A DNA stretch of 64,000 nt, taken from contig NZ_QPKI01000001.1 in NCBI RefSeq assembly GCF_003339685.1, positions 73,496-137,495 of the forward strand, in the 5' to 3' direction. The notes under the pieces were generated by a model. The model ran no database searches and had not been told where the DNA came from. It worked only from the letters and a program-made list of their open reading frames with translations. Below, piece after piece: positions 1-11,397 of the stretch; within the stretch, counting starts at the first letter, position 1, and each line of letters opens with the position of its first letter. Position numbers and translations under genes: made by a program. This DNA is from Halomonas sp. DQ26W. Its GTDB lineage: Bacteria; Pseudomonadota; Gammaproteobacteria; Pseudomonadales; Halomonadaceae.

Positions 1-243
1 GCGATAACCGTAACGTTTCCAACACCGCCGGGAGGCCTGCGGCCTCCAGTCGTGAGCTGAAGCTTCCTCCTACAGCGGTGCGGTTCGCGTTGGTGGAGAG
101 AATCATTGTTGGAGCGCTGGTTTCCATCGCGACTGGCGCCGTCAGGCGCCTTGGCGGAGGCCACGGCGTAGGCGATGGTCGCTGGCACTGGCAACCCCGC
201 CGGGAGGCCTGCGGCCTCTTCACGCCAGTCTGCGTAGAACCAT
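1..243. repeat. Gene-free stretch with REP-like palindromic repeats
   Basis: No plausible gene is seen here. A 22-base block beginning CCGCCGGGAGGCCTGC is present twice, at 25-46 and 197-218; each copy folds into a hairpin with arms GGAGGCC and GGCCTC(C) around TGC. Between them lie the hairpin GGCGCC-GTCA-GGCGCC (135-150) and a wider stem formed by CCATCGC (124-130) and GCGATGG (172-178). The stretch at 48-75 (GTGAGCTGAAGCTTC followed by CTCCTACA) resembles the style of pseudomonad REP sequences. It looks like a cluster of repetitive extragenic palindromes at the 3' side of the tRNA operon; the family name is not known to me. Confidence 0.5.
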
Positions 244-278
244 AAAAAAGGGGTGCGGTCGACAAGCGACAACACCCC
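244..278 (-). terminator. Possible second rho-independent terminator
   Basis: Read on the minus strand, GGGGTG pairs with CACCCC (250-255 with 273-278), an inner TCG pairs with CGA, and six T residues follow (complement of the A run 244-249). It would catch read-through from the tRNA operon. Confidence 0.5.
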
Positions 279-338
279 AAACGATCGCGGCCAACACATT
301 CCTCCCTGAACGGGCCGTTATCACTATCCGATAGGCTG

Positions 339-374
339 ACTGGCCTGATAACCATAACTGGCCTGATAACCATA
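339..374. repeat. 18-bp tandem duplication
   Basis: The 18-base unit ACTGGCCTGATAACCATA occurs twice head-to-tail at 339-356 and 357-374, just beyond the tRNA operon terminator. It is one of several unrelated short tandem duplications found only between genes in this window. Confidence 0.85.
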
Positions 375-380
375 AACAGA

Positions 381-409
381 AGACCCGCCCTCGGATCGAG
401 GACGGGTCT
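381..409 (-). terminator. Rho-independent terminator of the tRNA operon
   Basis: A 13-bp inverted repeat (AGACCCGCCCTCG against CGAGGACGGGTCT, one G-U type mismatch) begins 5 bases beyond the 3' CCA of the last tRNA-Arg and is followed on the minus strand by a T-rich stretch (TCTTCTGTTTATGG). Confidence 0.75.
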
Positions 410-414
410 GAATC

Positions 415-491
415 TGGCGCGCCCGGGAGGATTCGAACCTCCGACCACCTGATTCGTAGTCAGGTACTCTATCCAGCTGAGCTACGGGCGC
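415..491 (-). tRNA. tRNA-Arg (anticodon ACG), second copy
   Basis: The 77-nt minus-strand sequence folds as a cloverleaf: acceptor GCGCCCG/CGGGCGC, anticodon stem CCTGA/TCAGG with loop CTACGAA (anticodon ACG, read as ICG after deamination), T-loop GGTTCGAATCC, and an encoded CCA end. It is identical over its full length to the copy at 592-668. The Ser-GCU plus Arg-ACG cluster downstream of csrA is the same arrangement as serV-argVYZQ in Escherichia coli. Confidence 0.97.
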
Positions 492-536
492 AAAAGATGT
501 AACCACGACATGCTACAGCAAACTTCCAATAATCAC

Positions 537-585
537 GCTTGAAGCTATGCTGCTTGAAGCTATGCTGCTTGAAGCCATGCTGCTT
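537..585. repeat. 15-bp tandem repeat between the two tRNA-Arg genes
   Basis: The unit GCTTGAAGCTATGCT occurs three times (537-551, 552-566, 567-581; the third has one change, T to C), followed by GCTT. It lies in the transcribed spacer between two identical tRNA genes. Confidence 0.9.
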
Positions 586-591
586 AAAACA

Positions 592-668
592 TGGCGCGCC
601 CGGGAGGATTCGAACCTCCGACCACCTGATTCGTAGTCAGGTACTCTATCCAGCTGAGCTACGGGCGC
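592..668 (-). tRNA. tRNA-Arg (anticodon ACG), first copy
   Basis: A 77-nt cloverleaf with encoded CCA and anticodon ACG, identical to 415-491. It is transcribed after tRNA-Ser; the 80-nt spacer to tRNA-Ser and the 100-nt spacer to the second tRNA-Arg contain no other gene. Two identical Arg-ACG genes indicate duplication to raise dosage for CGU/CGC/CGA decoding. Confidence 0.97.
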
Positions 669-748
669 GTGCTTCGTCTTTCTACTCTTTCAATTGCAGT
701 TTTCTAGCGTTGCAGTTTTCGATTCTGCCACTCTGCAACGTATCGTCA

Positions 749-841
749 TGGCGGAGAGGGAGGGATTCGAACCCTCGATGGGGCTATAAACCCCATACTC
801 CCTTAGCAGGGGAGCGCCTTCAGCCACTCGGCCACCTCTCC
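749..841 (-). tRNA. tRNA-Ser (anticodon GCU)
   Basis: A 93-nt minus-strand class II tRNA: acceptor GGAGAGG/CCTCTCC, anticodon arm CTCCC-CTGCTAA-GGGAG (anticodon GCU, reads AGC/AGU), a long variable arm (ATGGGG...CCCCAT), T-arm GAGGGTTCGAATCCCTC, and encoded CCA. It is the first gene of the tRNA operon. Confidence 0.97.
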
Positions 842-859
842 CTCGACGACACGGCGCAT

Positions 860-888
860 ATCCTATCGCTCCTGCGCCTCTTTGTCTA
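860..888 (-). promoter_or_regulatory. Sigma-70 promoter of the tRNA operon
   Basis: On the minus strand, TAGACA (-35, complement of 883-888) and TAGGAT (-10, complement of 860-865) are separated by exactly 17 bp, 18 bp upstream of the tRNA-Ser 5' end, and are followed by a GC-rich discriminator (ATGCGCCG) as expected for stringently controlled stable RNA promoters. Confidence 0.7.
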
Positions 889-944
889 GCGTATTCAGGG
901 ATTTGTTTCCTGGCATCTGAATCGCGAGCGTCTCGTCATCCCCA

Positions 945-1145
945 TCAGGATGCGCTGCCGCCACCCCCTTCTTCCTCAGACTTTTCACGCTGGATGCGCT
1001 GGTAGATCTCTTCGCGGTGTACTGCGACATCCTTGGGTGCATTGACGCCGATTCGGACCTGATTGCCCTTGACGCCAAGGACGGTCACGGTGACATCATC
1101 ACCGATCATCAGGGTTTCGCCGACACGGCGGGTCAGGATGAGCAT
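945..1145 (-). CDS. csrA: Carbon storage regulator CsrA/RsmA
   Basis: Global post-transcriptional regulator, a homodimer that binds GGA-containing hairpins in mRNA leaders and in sponge RNAs. The protein is 66 residues, the usual length, with the conserved start [10 protein letters not shown] and the RNA-contacting residues Leu4 and Arg44 (HREE at 43-46). A Gly-rich tail ([10 protein letters not shown]) replaces the variable C-terminus. The start is fixed by GAAGGAG 6-9 bases upstream of the ATG. It follows lysC by 210 bp and precedes the tRNA operon, the usual gammaproteobacterial order. This window also encodes a predicted CsrA-sequestering RNA (11031-11262). Confidence 0.98.
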   Translation of the reverse strand: MLILTRRVGETLMIGDDVTVTVLGVKGNQVRIGVNAPKDVAVHREEIYQRIQREKSEEEGGGGSAS

Positions 1146-1274
1146 GACTGATCTCCTTCTCAGACGACTAACAACGGGATACGCGACGATCCAATCGACG
1201 CTAGTACTTTAAGCCTATTATGTGGCATGAAACCACTACGTACCACCAACGCGCACCGTGACATCATGAATTCG

Positions 1275-1327
1275 TTGAAGGGAAGTCGCATGCCGTGGCG
1301 TTACCGACTCCCTTCAAGCGTAGAAGA
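1275..1327. other. Long inverted repeat between lysC and csrA
   Basis: TTGAAGGGAAGTCG (1275-1288) pairs with CGACTCCCTTCAA (1315-1327) with one bulged base, just downstream of the lysC stop. No T run follows, so termination is uncertain; it may instead stabilise the 3' end or separate lysC from csrA expression. Confidence 0.45.
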
Positions 1328-1355
1328 TACAGGCTAATCCCGTTGTTTTCCGGAT

Positions 1356-2606
1356 TTATTCGCTTTCGATATCGCTCTTGTCCAGACCGAAGGCCTTGTG
1401 CAGCGCCTTGACCGCAAGTTCCATGTGCTTCTCGTCGATGACCACCGAAATCTTGATCTCGGAGGTGGAAACCATACGGATATTGACGTTTTCATCGGCC
1501 AGCACACGGAACATCTTGGAAGCCACGCCCGCGTGTGAGCGCATTCCGACCCCCACCAGCGACACCTTGGCGATGTTGTCATCGCCCTTCACCTCGCCCT
1601 CACCCAGGTCAGGCAGCACCTGCTCCTGGAGGATCTTCATCGTCTGCTTGTAGTCGCCCTTGGCCACGGTGAAGGTGAAGTCGGTGTAGTCGCCCGCCGG
1701 CGCCACGTTCTGCACGATCATGTCGACCTCGATGTTGGCATCGGCGATCGGGCCCAGGATACGCGACGCAACGCCGGGCACATCGGGGGTATTGAGCAGG
1801 GTGAGCTTGGCCTCGTTGGCGGTGAAGGCAATACCAGAGATCAGCGGTTCTTCCATGGAGTCCTCGTCTTGGTCGGAGTCAGCAACGATCAGGGTGCCGG
1901 GGCCATCCTGGAAACTGGACAGCACGCGCAGCGGAACATTGTATTTGCCGGCGAATTCAACAGCGCGGATCTGCAGCACCTTGGAGCCGAGGCTCGCCAG
2001 CTCGAGCATCTCCTCGACGGTGATGGTGTCGAGGCGCTGGGCCTTGGAGCAGACGCGGGGGTCGGTGGTGTAGACGCCGTCGACGTCGGTGTAGATCTGA
2101 CACTCATCGGCCTTGAGCGCTGCCGCCAGGGCCACACCGGTGGTATCGGAGCCACCGCGACCGAGCGTGGTGATATTACCCTCTTCGTCGACGCCTTGGA
2201 AACCGGCGACAACCACCACCTTGTTGTCATCCAGATCCTCGCGCATCTCGTCGGTCTCGATGCGCTGGATGCGTGCCTTGGTATGGGAACTGTCGGTGAG
2301 GATGCCCACCTGGGAACCGGTATAGGAGGTCGCCGGTACGCCCAACTTGTGCAGCGCCATGGCCAGCAGCGAGATGGTGACCTGCTCACCGGTGGAGACC
2401 AGCATGTCCATCTCCCGGGGTGTCGGCTCGTCGTTGATCTCGTTGGCCAGGCCGATGAGGCGGTTGGTCTCGCCACTCATGGCGGACAGGACGACGACGA
2501 TCTGATGCCCCTGATCGCGAAAGCCCTTGACCTTCTCAGCCACGGCCTTGATGCGCTCCACGGAGCCCACCGAGGTGCCGCCGAATTTCTGTACGTATAG
2601 TGCCAT
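1356..2606 (-). CDS. lysC: Aspartate kinase
   Basis: Phosphorylates L-aspartate, the first step to lysine, threonine, methionine and (in halophiles) ectoine precursors. 416 residues: N-terminal kinase domain opening with MALYVQKFGGTSVGS (KFGGTS at 7-12, the family signature), nucleotide-binding region with TLGRGGSDTT, and two C-terminal ACT domains from about residue 265 that bind allosteric amino acids. Length and domain order fit the monofunctional Pseudomonas-type enzyme, not the fused aspartokinase-homoserine dehydrogenases. It lies between alaS (65 bp upstream) and csrA. Feedback sensitivity cannot be judged from sequence alone. Confidence 0.97.
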   Translation of the reverse strand: MALYVQKFGGTSVGSVERIKAVAEKVKGFRDQGHQIVVVLSAMSGETNRLIGLANEINDEPTPREMDMLVSTGEQVTISLLAMALHKLGVPATSYTGSQVGILTDSSHTKARIQRIETDEMREDLDDNKVVVVAGFQGVDEEGNITTLGRGGSDTTGVALAAALKADECQIYTDVDGVYTTDPRVCSKAQRLDTITVEEMLELASLGSKVLQIRAVEFAGKYNVPLRVLSSFQDGPGTLIVADSDQDEDSMEEPLISGIAFTANEAKLTLLNTPDVPGVASRILGPIADANIEVDMIVQNVAPAGDYTDFTFTVAKGDYKQTMKILQEQVLPDLGEGEVKGDDNIAKVSLVGVGMRSHAGVASKMFRVLADENVNIRMVSTSEIKISVVIDEKHMELAVKALHKAFGLDKSDIESE

Positions 2607-2671
2607 ATGCGGTTTTCCCTCGTTTTTCGAGTGTAAGCGCTCAGGGCCGGCGCCGGGGCCGGCCCACGGTA

Positions 2672-5287
<2,616 letters not shown>

Positions 5288-5414
5288 GGAATATCCGTGG
5301 CGATGAGCATGATGACCCGACGGGCGGGAAAGCGGGTGCGGCCGTCGAAAAAAGGCCGCTGCAGGGGCGCCGTGGCGCGCCGAAGCGCGACCCGGGGCGT
5401 TCGCAAAGGGGGGT

Positions 5415-5433
5415 ATTATAGCGTAGTTGTCAA
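5415..5433 (-). promoter_or_regulatory. Candidate alaS promoter elements
   Basis: The minus strand carries a perfect TATAAT (complement of 5415-5420) about 130 bp before the alaS start. A TTGACA hexamer lies only 7 bp upstream of it (5428-5433), too close to be its -35 partner, so this is either an extended promoter using other -35 bases or overlapping signals. Confidence 0.4.
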
Positions 5434-5465
5434 GCGACTGAAGAGTGCAGGCCGAAGCGGCCGTC

Positions 5466-5936
5466 TCAATCACCATCCCAGGCGTGGGAAAGGGCGTGAC
5501 GCAGATGCTCGAAATCGAACCCTCGGCTGGCGAGGAAACGCTCCCGCCGCGCGCGCTCACGGGGCGAGTCGCCGGGACCGTCGAAACGCCGTGCCAGTGA
5601 GTCACAGGCCAGCGCAAACCAGGCAGTTTCCGCCTCGGCAAAAGCGGCCTCGAGGGTAGCGCGGTCGATACCGCGCCGGGAAAGCTCGCCACGAATCTTC
5701 AGTGGCCCTTGGCCCCGGGCCACCCGCGAGCGAAGGAAGCTTTCGGCGAAACGACTATCCGACTGCAGACCCTGCTCGGCCAGGGCATCGAGGCAGTCGT
5801 CGATAGCCGCCGTGTCGTGCCCTTTCGCGGCCAACCGCTCCGCCAGCTCGACGCGCGAGTACTCGCGCCGGGCCAGCAGGCGAATGGCGTCCTCCCTGGG
5901 GGAGGTGTCGCGATCGCTCGGCGGCTGGCCCAGCAT
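5466..5936 (-). CDS. recX: Regulatory protein RecX
   Basis: Binds RecA filaments and limits RecA activity. 156 residues, typical length, with the helical repeats of the family ([25 protein letters not shown] near the N-terminus; [16 protein letters not shown] in the middle). It begins 3 bp after the recA stop codon on the same strand, so it is almost certainly co-transcribed with recA and induced with it during the SOS response. A GGCCG-AAG-CGGCC hairpin follows at 5450-5462 without a T run. Strong RecX match, moderate sequence conservation as usual for this family. Confidence 0.94.
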   Translation of the reverse strand: MLGQPPSDRDTSPREDAIRLLARREYSRVELAERLAAKGHDTAAIDDCLDALAEQGLQSDSRFAESFLRSRVARGQGPLKIRGELSRRGIDRATLEAAFAEAETAWFALACDSLARRFDGPGDSPRERARRERFLASRGFDFEHLRHALSHAWDGD

Positions 5937-5939
5937 GGC

Positions 5940-7001
<1,062 letters not shown>

Positions 7002-7040
7002 GTAGCGCTCCTCGTAGAACTCGTCTGCAGAAATTCGGTT

Positions 7041-7081
7041 GCTCAACACTTGCTCAACACTTGCTCAACACTTGCTCAACA
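7041..7081. repeat. 11-bp tandem repeat in the recA leader
   Basis: The unit GCTCAACACTT occurs three times (7041-7051, 7052-7062, 7063-7073) plus a partial fourth (7074-7081), between the LexA box and the recA ribosome binding site. An 11-bp period is one helical turn, and loss or gain of units would alter leader length without changing helical phase. Confidence 0.92.
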
Positions 7082-7122
7082 ACCGGAATGGCGGACGAAA
7101 CCGTTAGGGGGTCGCCCGGACA

Positions 7123-7138
7123 CTGTATGGTTGGACAG
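7123..7138. promoter_or_regulatory. LexA operator (SOS box) of recA
   Basis: CTGTATGGTTGGACAG matches the gammaproteobacterial LexA consensus CTGT-N8-ACAG exactly in both half-sites. It lies 122 bp before the recA start and 40 bp after the pncC stop, so it serves recA-recX. Confidence 0.85.
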
Positions 7139-7177
7139 TAGTATGGCGAAAAAATCGCCGCTCGCCAAGCGTGGCAC

Positions 7178-7705
7178 CTACGTGGCCGCGATATAACTTG
7201 CCTCGATATAACGGATCAGGCCGACAATGGCGTCGCGTACTGCACGCTCACGCACCGCCCCGCGGTCCCCGGGATAGTGCAGCCGCTCGGCCTGCTGTCG
7301 CTCGGCATCCCCCCAGGCCAGCCACACGGTGCCCACCGGCTTGTCCGGCGAACCACCGTCCGGGCCGGCCACGCCGCTGATCGCCACGCCGAGCGGCGCA
7401 CCGCTTTCGCGACAAGCGCCAGCAACCATTGCCTCTACCACATCGCGGCTCACCGCACCGTGCTCGGCGATGGTCGCCTCGGGCACGCCGAGCAGGCGAG
7501 CCTTGGCGGCGTTGGAGTAGGTCACGTAACCGGTCTCGAAGTAGTTGGAGCTGCCGGCAACGGCCGTGATAGCGCTGGCGACCCCCCCGCCGGTACAGGA
7601 TTCGGCAACCGTCACGCTCAAACCCTGCTCCCGGCAGCAGCGCCCGAGGCGTTCGGCAAGGGTGATCAGGTCGAGGTTCGCCAGGCTGGCAGCGCGATGA
7701 GACAT
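7178..7705 (-). CDS. pncC: Nicotinamide-nucleotide amidohydrolase PncC (CinA C-terminal domain)
   Basis: Deamidates nicotinamide mononucleotide to nicotinic acid mononucleotide, salvaging the product of NAD-dependent DNA ligase. 175 residues, a stand-alone CinA C-terminal domain: [15 protein letters not shown] near residue 33 (catalytic Ser region), [13 protein letters not shown], and [22 protein letters not shown]. The N-terminal molybdopterin-like domain of full CinA is absent, as in Escherichia coli PncC. AAGGAG 7 bases upstream supports the ATG at 7705. It lies upstream of recA on the same strand, as in pseudomonads. Confidence 0.93.
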   Translation of the reverse strand: MSHRAASLANLDLITLAERLGRCCREQGLSVTVAESCTGGGVASAITAVAGSSNYFETGYVTYSNAAKARLLGVPEATIAEHGAVSRDVVEAMVAGACRESGAPLGVAISGVAGPDGGSPDKPVGTVWLAWGDAERQQAERLHYPGDRGAVRERAVRDAIVGLIRYIEASYIAAT

Positions 7706-7859
7706 GGTGTCGCTCCTTCGAGGTGGTGATCAGCCCCTGACGCCGACCGCGCGTAAGGATAGACTTTTGCGTACAATAGCGGCTTTGTTCGCGATATGCA
7801 GGCCGTGGCACGATCGCCACGTCATAGCCCCGGAAACGACCGCTCAGCACAGGACCCCC

Positions 7860-10436
7860 ATGTCACAGGCCAGCGCCCAGCATACTCCGATGATGGCCCA
7901 ATATCTGAAGATCAAGCGCGAGCATCCCGAGGTGCTGCTCTTCTATCGAATGGGCGATTTCTACGAGTTGTTCTTCGACGATGCCAGGCGCGCCGCGGCG
8001 CTGCTCGATATCACCCTGACCCAGCGCGGCCAGTCGGCAGGCAAGCCGATTCCCATGGCCGGCGTACCCTACCATAGCGCCGAAGGCTACCTCGCCCGCC
8101 TGGTCAAGGCCGGCGAGTCGGTGGCGATCTGCGAACAGTTCGGCGACCCGGCCGCCAGCAAGGGCCCGGTCGAGCGCAAGGTGGTGCGCATCGTCACCCC
8201 CGGGACCCTCTACGACGAGGCGCTGCTCGATGCTCGTCGCGACAACCTGCTGGTGGCCGTGCATACCCTGGGTACCTGTTGGGGATTAGCCTGGCTGGAG
8301 CTTTCCAGCGGCCGCTTCAGCGTGCTCGAGGTGGAAGGCGAGAGCGAGATGCTGGCCGAGCTTCAGCGCCTCGACCCTGCCGAGCTACTGGTGCCGGAGA
8401 GCCTGATCCTGCCGCCGTCCCTCGAGGGGCGTCGTGGCCTGCGCCGCCAGAGCGACTGGCTGTTCGACCTCGATGGCGCCACCCGCGCCCTGTGCGACCA
8501 GTTCCAGTGCCAGGACCTTCGCGGCTTCGGCTGCGCCCACTTCAAGGCCGCCATTACCGCTGCCGGCGTGCTGATCGAGTACGCCCGGGACACCCAGCGC
8601 TCGCGCCTGCCCCACGTCACGGCGCTGGGCGTGGAAAGCCGGGACGACGCCGTGGTGATCGATGCCGCCAGCCGTCGCAACCTGGAGATCGATACCAATC
8701 TTGGCGGCACCGCCGACAACACCCTGGCCAGCATACTCGACACCAGCGCCACCGCCATGGGCTCGCGACTGCTCAAACGCTGGCTCAACCGCCCGCTGCG
8801 TGACCGCACCCTTGTTCAGAATCGCCAGGCGGCGGTCGCCCTGCTGCTCGACCAGGAGGCCTTCGCTACGCTGCGCGAGCTGCTCAAGGCCATCGGCGAC
8901 GTGGAGCGCATCCTGGCCCGGGTGGCGCTCTACAGCGCCCGGCCCCGGGACCTGGCACGGCTGCGCGACGCCCTGCTCGCGCTCCCGGCGCTGCAGCAGG
9001 AGCTGAGTGCCTTCAGCGACGGCACCGCCCTGGACCATCTTCAGCACCATATCCGCCCCTATCCCGAACTGGCCGACACCCTGAGCCGCGGCTTGATGGA
9101 CAACCCGCCGGTGGTGATCCGTGAGGGCGGCGTGATCCGCAAGGGGTACGACGATGAGCTTGACGAGTACCGCGGCCTGGCCGAACACGCCGGCGACTAC
9201 CTGATCAAGCTGGAGCTCCGGGAGCGTGAACGTACCGGCCTTGCCGGCCTCAAGGTGGGCTACAACCGGGTACACGGCTACTATATCGAGATCCCCCGCG
9301 CCCAGGCCCAGGAAGCCCCGGTCGACTATATCCGCCGCCAGACACTGAAGAATGCCGAGCGCTTCATCATTCCCGAACTCAAGGAGTTTGAGGACAAGGC
9401 GCTGTCGGCCAAGTCACGCGCCCTGGCCCGGGAGAAGCTGCTCTACGAGAGCCTGCTTGATGCGCTGAATGCCGAGCTGGGGGAGCTTCAGGCCACTGGT
9501 CAGGCACTCGCGGCGCTGGATGTGCTGGCCACCTTTGCCGAGCGCGCCCAGGCGCTCGGCTTCGAGCGCCCACGGCTGCTCGAAACCCCCGGCATCGAGA
9601 TTCGGGGCGGTCGACACCCGGTCGTGGAACAGGTCAGCGATGCGCCCTTTGTGCCCAACGACCTGATGCTGGACGACAATCGCAGGATGCTGATCATCAC
9701 CGGCCCCAACATGGGCGGCAAGTCCACCTACATGCGCCAGGCGGCACTGATCACCCTGCTGGCCCATACCGGCAGCTTCGTCCCCGCCGACGCGGCTAAT
9801 GTCGGCCCCGTGGATCGCATCTTTACCCGCATCGGCTCCAGCGACGACCTCGCCGGGGGCCGCTCGACCTTCATGGTGGAGATGACCGAGACCGCCAGCA
9901 TCCTGCACAATGCCACCGAGCAGAGCCTGGTTCTGATGGACGAGATCGGACGGGGCACCAGCACCTTCGACGGCCTGTCGCTGGCCTGGGCCAGCGCCGA
10001 GCACCTGACCCGGAGCCGGGCCTTCACGCTGTTCGCCACCCACTACTTCGAGATGACGGCCCTGGCCGAGCAGGCAGAGGGAGTGGCCAATGTCCACCTA
10101 ACCGCCGCCGAGCACCGCGACGGCATCGTATTCATGCATCGGGTGGAAGACGGCCCCGCCAGCCAAAGCTACGGCCTCCAGGTAGCTCAGTTGGCCGGCG
10201 TTCCGCAGGGGGTGATCGCCCGAGCCCGTGAGAAGCTGGCACAGTTGGAGCAGCAGGAGGTCGACCAGGGCAGCCGCCTGCCGCTGTGCAACAGCGGCGA
10301 GCCGACTCCGCTGCAGACCGACCTATTCGCCACTGCGCCGCATCCGCTGATCGAGGCATTGGCGGGCCTGGAGCCCGACGAGCTGACCCCGCGCCAGGCG
10401 CTGGAATTGCTCTATGAATGGCGCGAGCGGGTCTAG
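7860..10436 (+). CDS. mutS: DNA mismatch repair protein MutS
   Basis: Recognises base mismatches and small loops and recruits MutL. 858 residues, family length. Mismatch-binding domain with GDFYELF (Phe34-Tyr-Glu36 form the F-x-E wedge), connector and lever domains, then the ABC-type ATPase: Walker A GPNMGGKS at 615-622, Walker B LMDE with Asp694-Glu695, and a C-terminal dimerisation tail ending LLYEWRERV. The frame extends 52 codons upstream, but that part is not MutS-like and [19 protein letters not shown] is the conserved start. It is divergent from pncC and is followed by fdxA. Confidence 0.98.
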   Translation: MSQASAQHTPMMAQYLKIKREHPEVLLFYRMGDFYELFFDDARRAAALLDITLTQRGQSAGKPIPMAGVPYHSAEGYLARLVKAGESVAICEQFGDPAASKGPVERKVVRIVTPGTLYDEALLDARRDNLLVAVHTLGTCWGLAWLELSSGRFSVLEVEGESEMLAELQRLDPAELLVPESLILPPSLEGRRGLRRQSDWLFDLDGATRALCDQFQCQDLRGFGCAHFKAAITAAGVLIEYARDTQRSRLPHVTALGVESRDDAVVIDAASRRNLEIDTNLGGTADNTLASILDTSATAMGSRLLKRWLNRPLRDRTLVQNRQAAVALLLDQEAFATLRELLKAIGDVERILARVALYSARPRDLARLRDALLALPALQQELSAFSDGTALDHLQHHIRPYPELADTLSRGLMDNPPVVIREGGVIRKGYDDELDEYRGLAEHAGDYLIKLELRERERTGLAGLKVGYNRVHGYYIEIPRAQAQEAPVDYIRRQTLKNAERFIIPELKEFEDKALSAKSRALAREKLLYESLLDALNAELGELQATGQALAALDVLATFAERAQALGFERPRLLETPGIEIRGGRHPVVEQVSDAPFVPNDLMLDDNRRMLIITGPNMGGKSTYMRQAALITLLAHTGSFVPADAANVGPVDRIFTRIGSSDDLAGGRSTFMVEMTETASILHNATEQSLVLMDEIGRGTSTFDGLSLAWASAEHLTRSRAFTLFATHYFEMTALAEQAEGVANVHLTAAEHRDGIVFMHRVEDGPASQSYGLQVAQLAGVPQGVIARAREKLAQLEQQEVDQGSRLPLCNSGEPTPLQTDLFATAPHPLIEALAGLEPDELTPRQALELLYEWRERV

Positions 10437-10595
10437 TCGGCTTGCCCCCGCCGCGACGCATGACTAGAATGAAGCGTTCCTCCAAACATCGATTATATAA
10501 AACCTCTTTTTTATAACCATCAGGCCTATTGCCCTGATGCTCAATCACCACCAGACCGGGCACCGCAAGACCCGGCCCCGAGGAGGGAGACAGGC

Positions 10596-10919
10596 ATGAC
10601 ATTTGTCGTCACCGAAAACTGCATCAAGTGCAAGTACACCGACTGTGTCGAAGTCTGCCCGGTGGACTGTTTCTACGAAGGCCCCAACTTCCTGGTCATC
10701 CACCCGGACGAGTGCATCGACTGCGCCCTGTGCGAGCCAGAATGCCCGGCAGAAGCCATCTTCGCCGAAGACGAGTTGCCGGAGGGGCAGGAGGAGTTCA
10801 TTGCCATCAATGCCGAACTTTCCGAGGTCTGGCCCAACATTGCGGAAAAGCAGGATCCGCCGGCCGACGCCGAAGAGTGGGATGGCAAGCCGGGCAAGCT
10901 GCAGCACCTGGAGCGCTGA
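10596..10919 (+). CDS. fdxA: Seven-iron ferredoxin FdxA
   Basis: Low-potential electron carrier with one [3Fe-4S] and one [4Fe-4S] cluster. 107 residues, close in size and sequence to Azotobacter ferredoxin I. By comparison with that protein, Cys9, Cys17 and Cys50 should hold the 3Fe cluster and Cys21, Cys40, Cys43 and Cys46 the 4Fe cluster; Cys12 and Cys25 are the extra cysteines of the family. A GGAGG-type ribosome binding site (GAGGAGG at 10580-10586) precedes the ATG. A strong terminator follows. The mutS-fdxA order, with a Rsm RNA beyond fdxA, is also found in Pseudomonas. Confidence 0.97.
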   Translation: MTFVVTENCIKCKYTDCVEVCPVDCFYEGPNFLVIHPDECIDCALCEPECPAEAIFAEDELPEGQEEFIAINAELSEVWPNIAEKQDPPADAEEWDGKPGKLQHLER

Positions 10920-10932
10920 ATCGCACGCACAA

Positions 10933-10967
10933 GAAAACGCCGGACGCTGATGACGTTCGGCGTTTTC
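10933..10967 (+). terminator. Rho-independent terminator of fdxA
   Basis: GAAAACGCCGGACG pairs with CGTTCGGCGTTTTC over 14 bp (one G-U) with a 7-base loop, and TTTTCC ends the plus-strand structure; A-rich and T-rich flanks make it usable from either side. Confidence 0.88.
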
Positions 10968-10978
10968 CTTTTCAAGGC

Positions 10979-11026
10979 ACCATGAAAACCACGCACCATG
11001 AAAACCACGCACCATGAAAACCACGC
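10979..11026. repeat. 16-bp tandem repeat
   Basis: ACCATGAAAACCACGC occurs three times without change (10979-10994, 10995-11010, 11011-11026) between the fdxA terminator and the terminator of the predicted sRNA. Confidence 0.95.
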
Positions 11027-11030
11027 ATGG

Positions 11031-11262
11031 AAAAGGCGACCCGCAGGTCGCCCGGCTCCCAGCGGTTCCAATGAACGGGTCCCTCCGTCCGAATTCCTCG
11101 TGGTAACGTCCCTGCCCAGAGGCGACGTCCTGTCGCACCGAGCGCACCACCGTTAACGCATCCCGTTTTGCATCCTGCCGGAGAGCTCTCCCGCTCTACC
11201 TCGTCCCACGCACATTGTGGCACCTCCCCACGGGGACGCAACTGCACCCAGCAACTGATCCT
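11031..11262 (-). ncRNA. rsmZ: Predicted RsmZ/CsrB-type CsrA-sequestering small RNA
   Basis: This minus-strand segment of about 230 nt has no convincing gene but carries 14 GGA trinucleotides (complement TCC at 11057, 11067, 11080, 11084, 11088, 11095, 11109, 11128, 11161, 11173, 11189, 11204, 11225, 11259), several in hairpin loops; the clearest is GCGACAGGACGTCGC (11122-11136), a 5-bp stem presenting AGGA. It ends in a terminator, GGCGACC-TGCG-GGTCGCC then TTTT (11052 to 11031). A GacA-type palindrome lies about 120 bp upstream. In Pseudomonas, rsmZ sits beside fdxA near mutS and recA, the same neighbourhood. The 5' end is estimated (a possible -35 TTTTCC and -10 TAAGTT with 17-bp spacing precede it). 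The role would be to titrate CsrA. Confidence 0.75.
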
Positions 11263-11314
11263 AACTTAACTTTTGATTACCTTCTGGAAAATTATTCTTT
11301 TAAAACAGTAGCAT

Positions 11315-11343
11315 AAAAAAAGACCGACGCAACCGCGCCGGCC
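11315..11343 (-). terminator. Rho-independent terminator downstream of eno
   Basis: Minus strand: GGCCGGCGC pairs with GCGTCGGTC (9 bp, two G-U) around GGTT, followed by seven T residues (complement of 11315-11321). It ends the pyrG-kdsA-eno unit just before the sRNA promoter region. Confidence 0.8.
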
Positions 11344-11379
11344 ATATTGCCCCAAATCAAGCTTAGAACGTCGGCTTAA

Positions 11380-11397
11380 TGTAGGTAATTTCCTACA
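11380..11397. promoter_or_regulatory. GacA-type upstream activating sequence
   Basis: TGTAGGTAATTTCCTACA is an 18-bp inverted repeat of the form TGTAGG-N6-CCTACA, one transition per arm away from the GacA/UvrY consensus TGTAAG-N6-CTTACA that controls rsm/csr RNAs. It lies about 120 bp upstream of the predicted sRNA 5' end and inside the eno 3' untranslated region. Confidence 0.7.

Noticed and set aside
539..889. A 116-codon frame across the tRNA genes
   Set aside because: It is read through two tRNA genes and the 15-bp tandem repeat; not a protein gene.
5450..5462. GGCCG-AAG-CGGCC hairpin after recX as a terminator
   Set aside because: Short stem with no T run on the minus strand; not listed as a terminator.
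5288..5692. A 135-codon N-terminal extension of alaS
   Set aside because: AlaRS homologues begin at the MKSADIRQ segment and the extension covers a TATAAT promoter element and the recX coding region.
10979..11026. Three 16-bp repeats considered as a CRISPR fragment
   Set aside because: The units are directly adjacent with no spacers; this is a tandem duplication.
10972..11247. A 91-codon minus-strand frame overlapping the predicted sRNA
   Set aside because: Its end is generated by the 16-bp tandem repeat and it would run through the sRNA terminator hairpin; peptide is Trp/Gly/Arg rich with no known similarity. GGA-hairpin RNA explains the region better.
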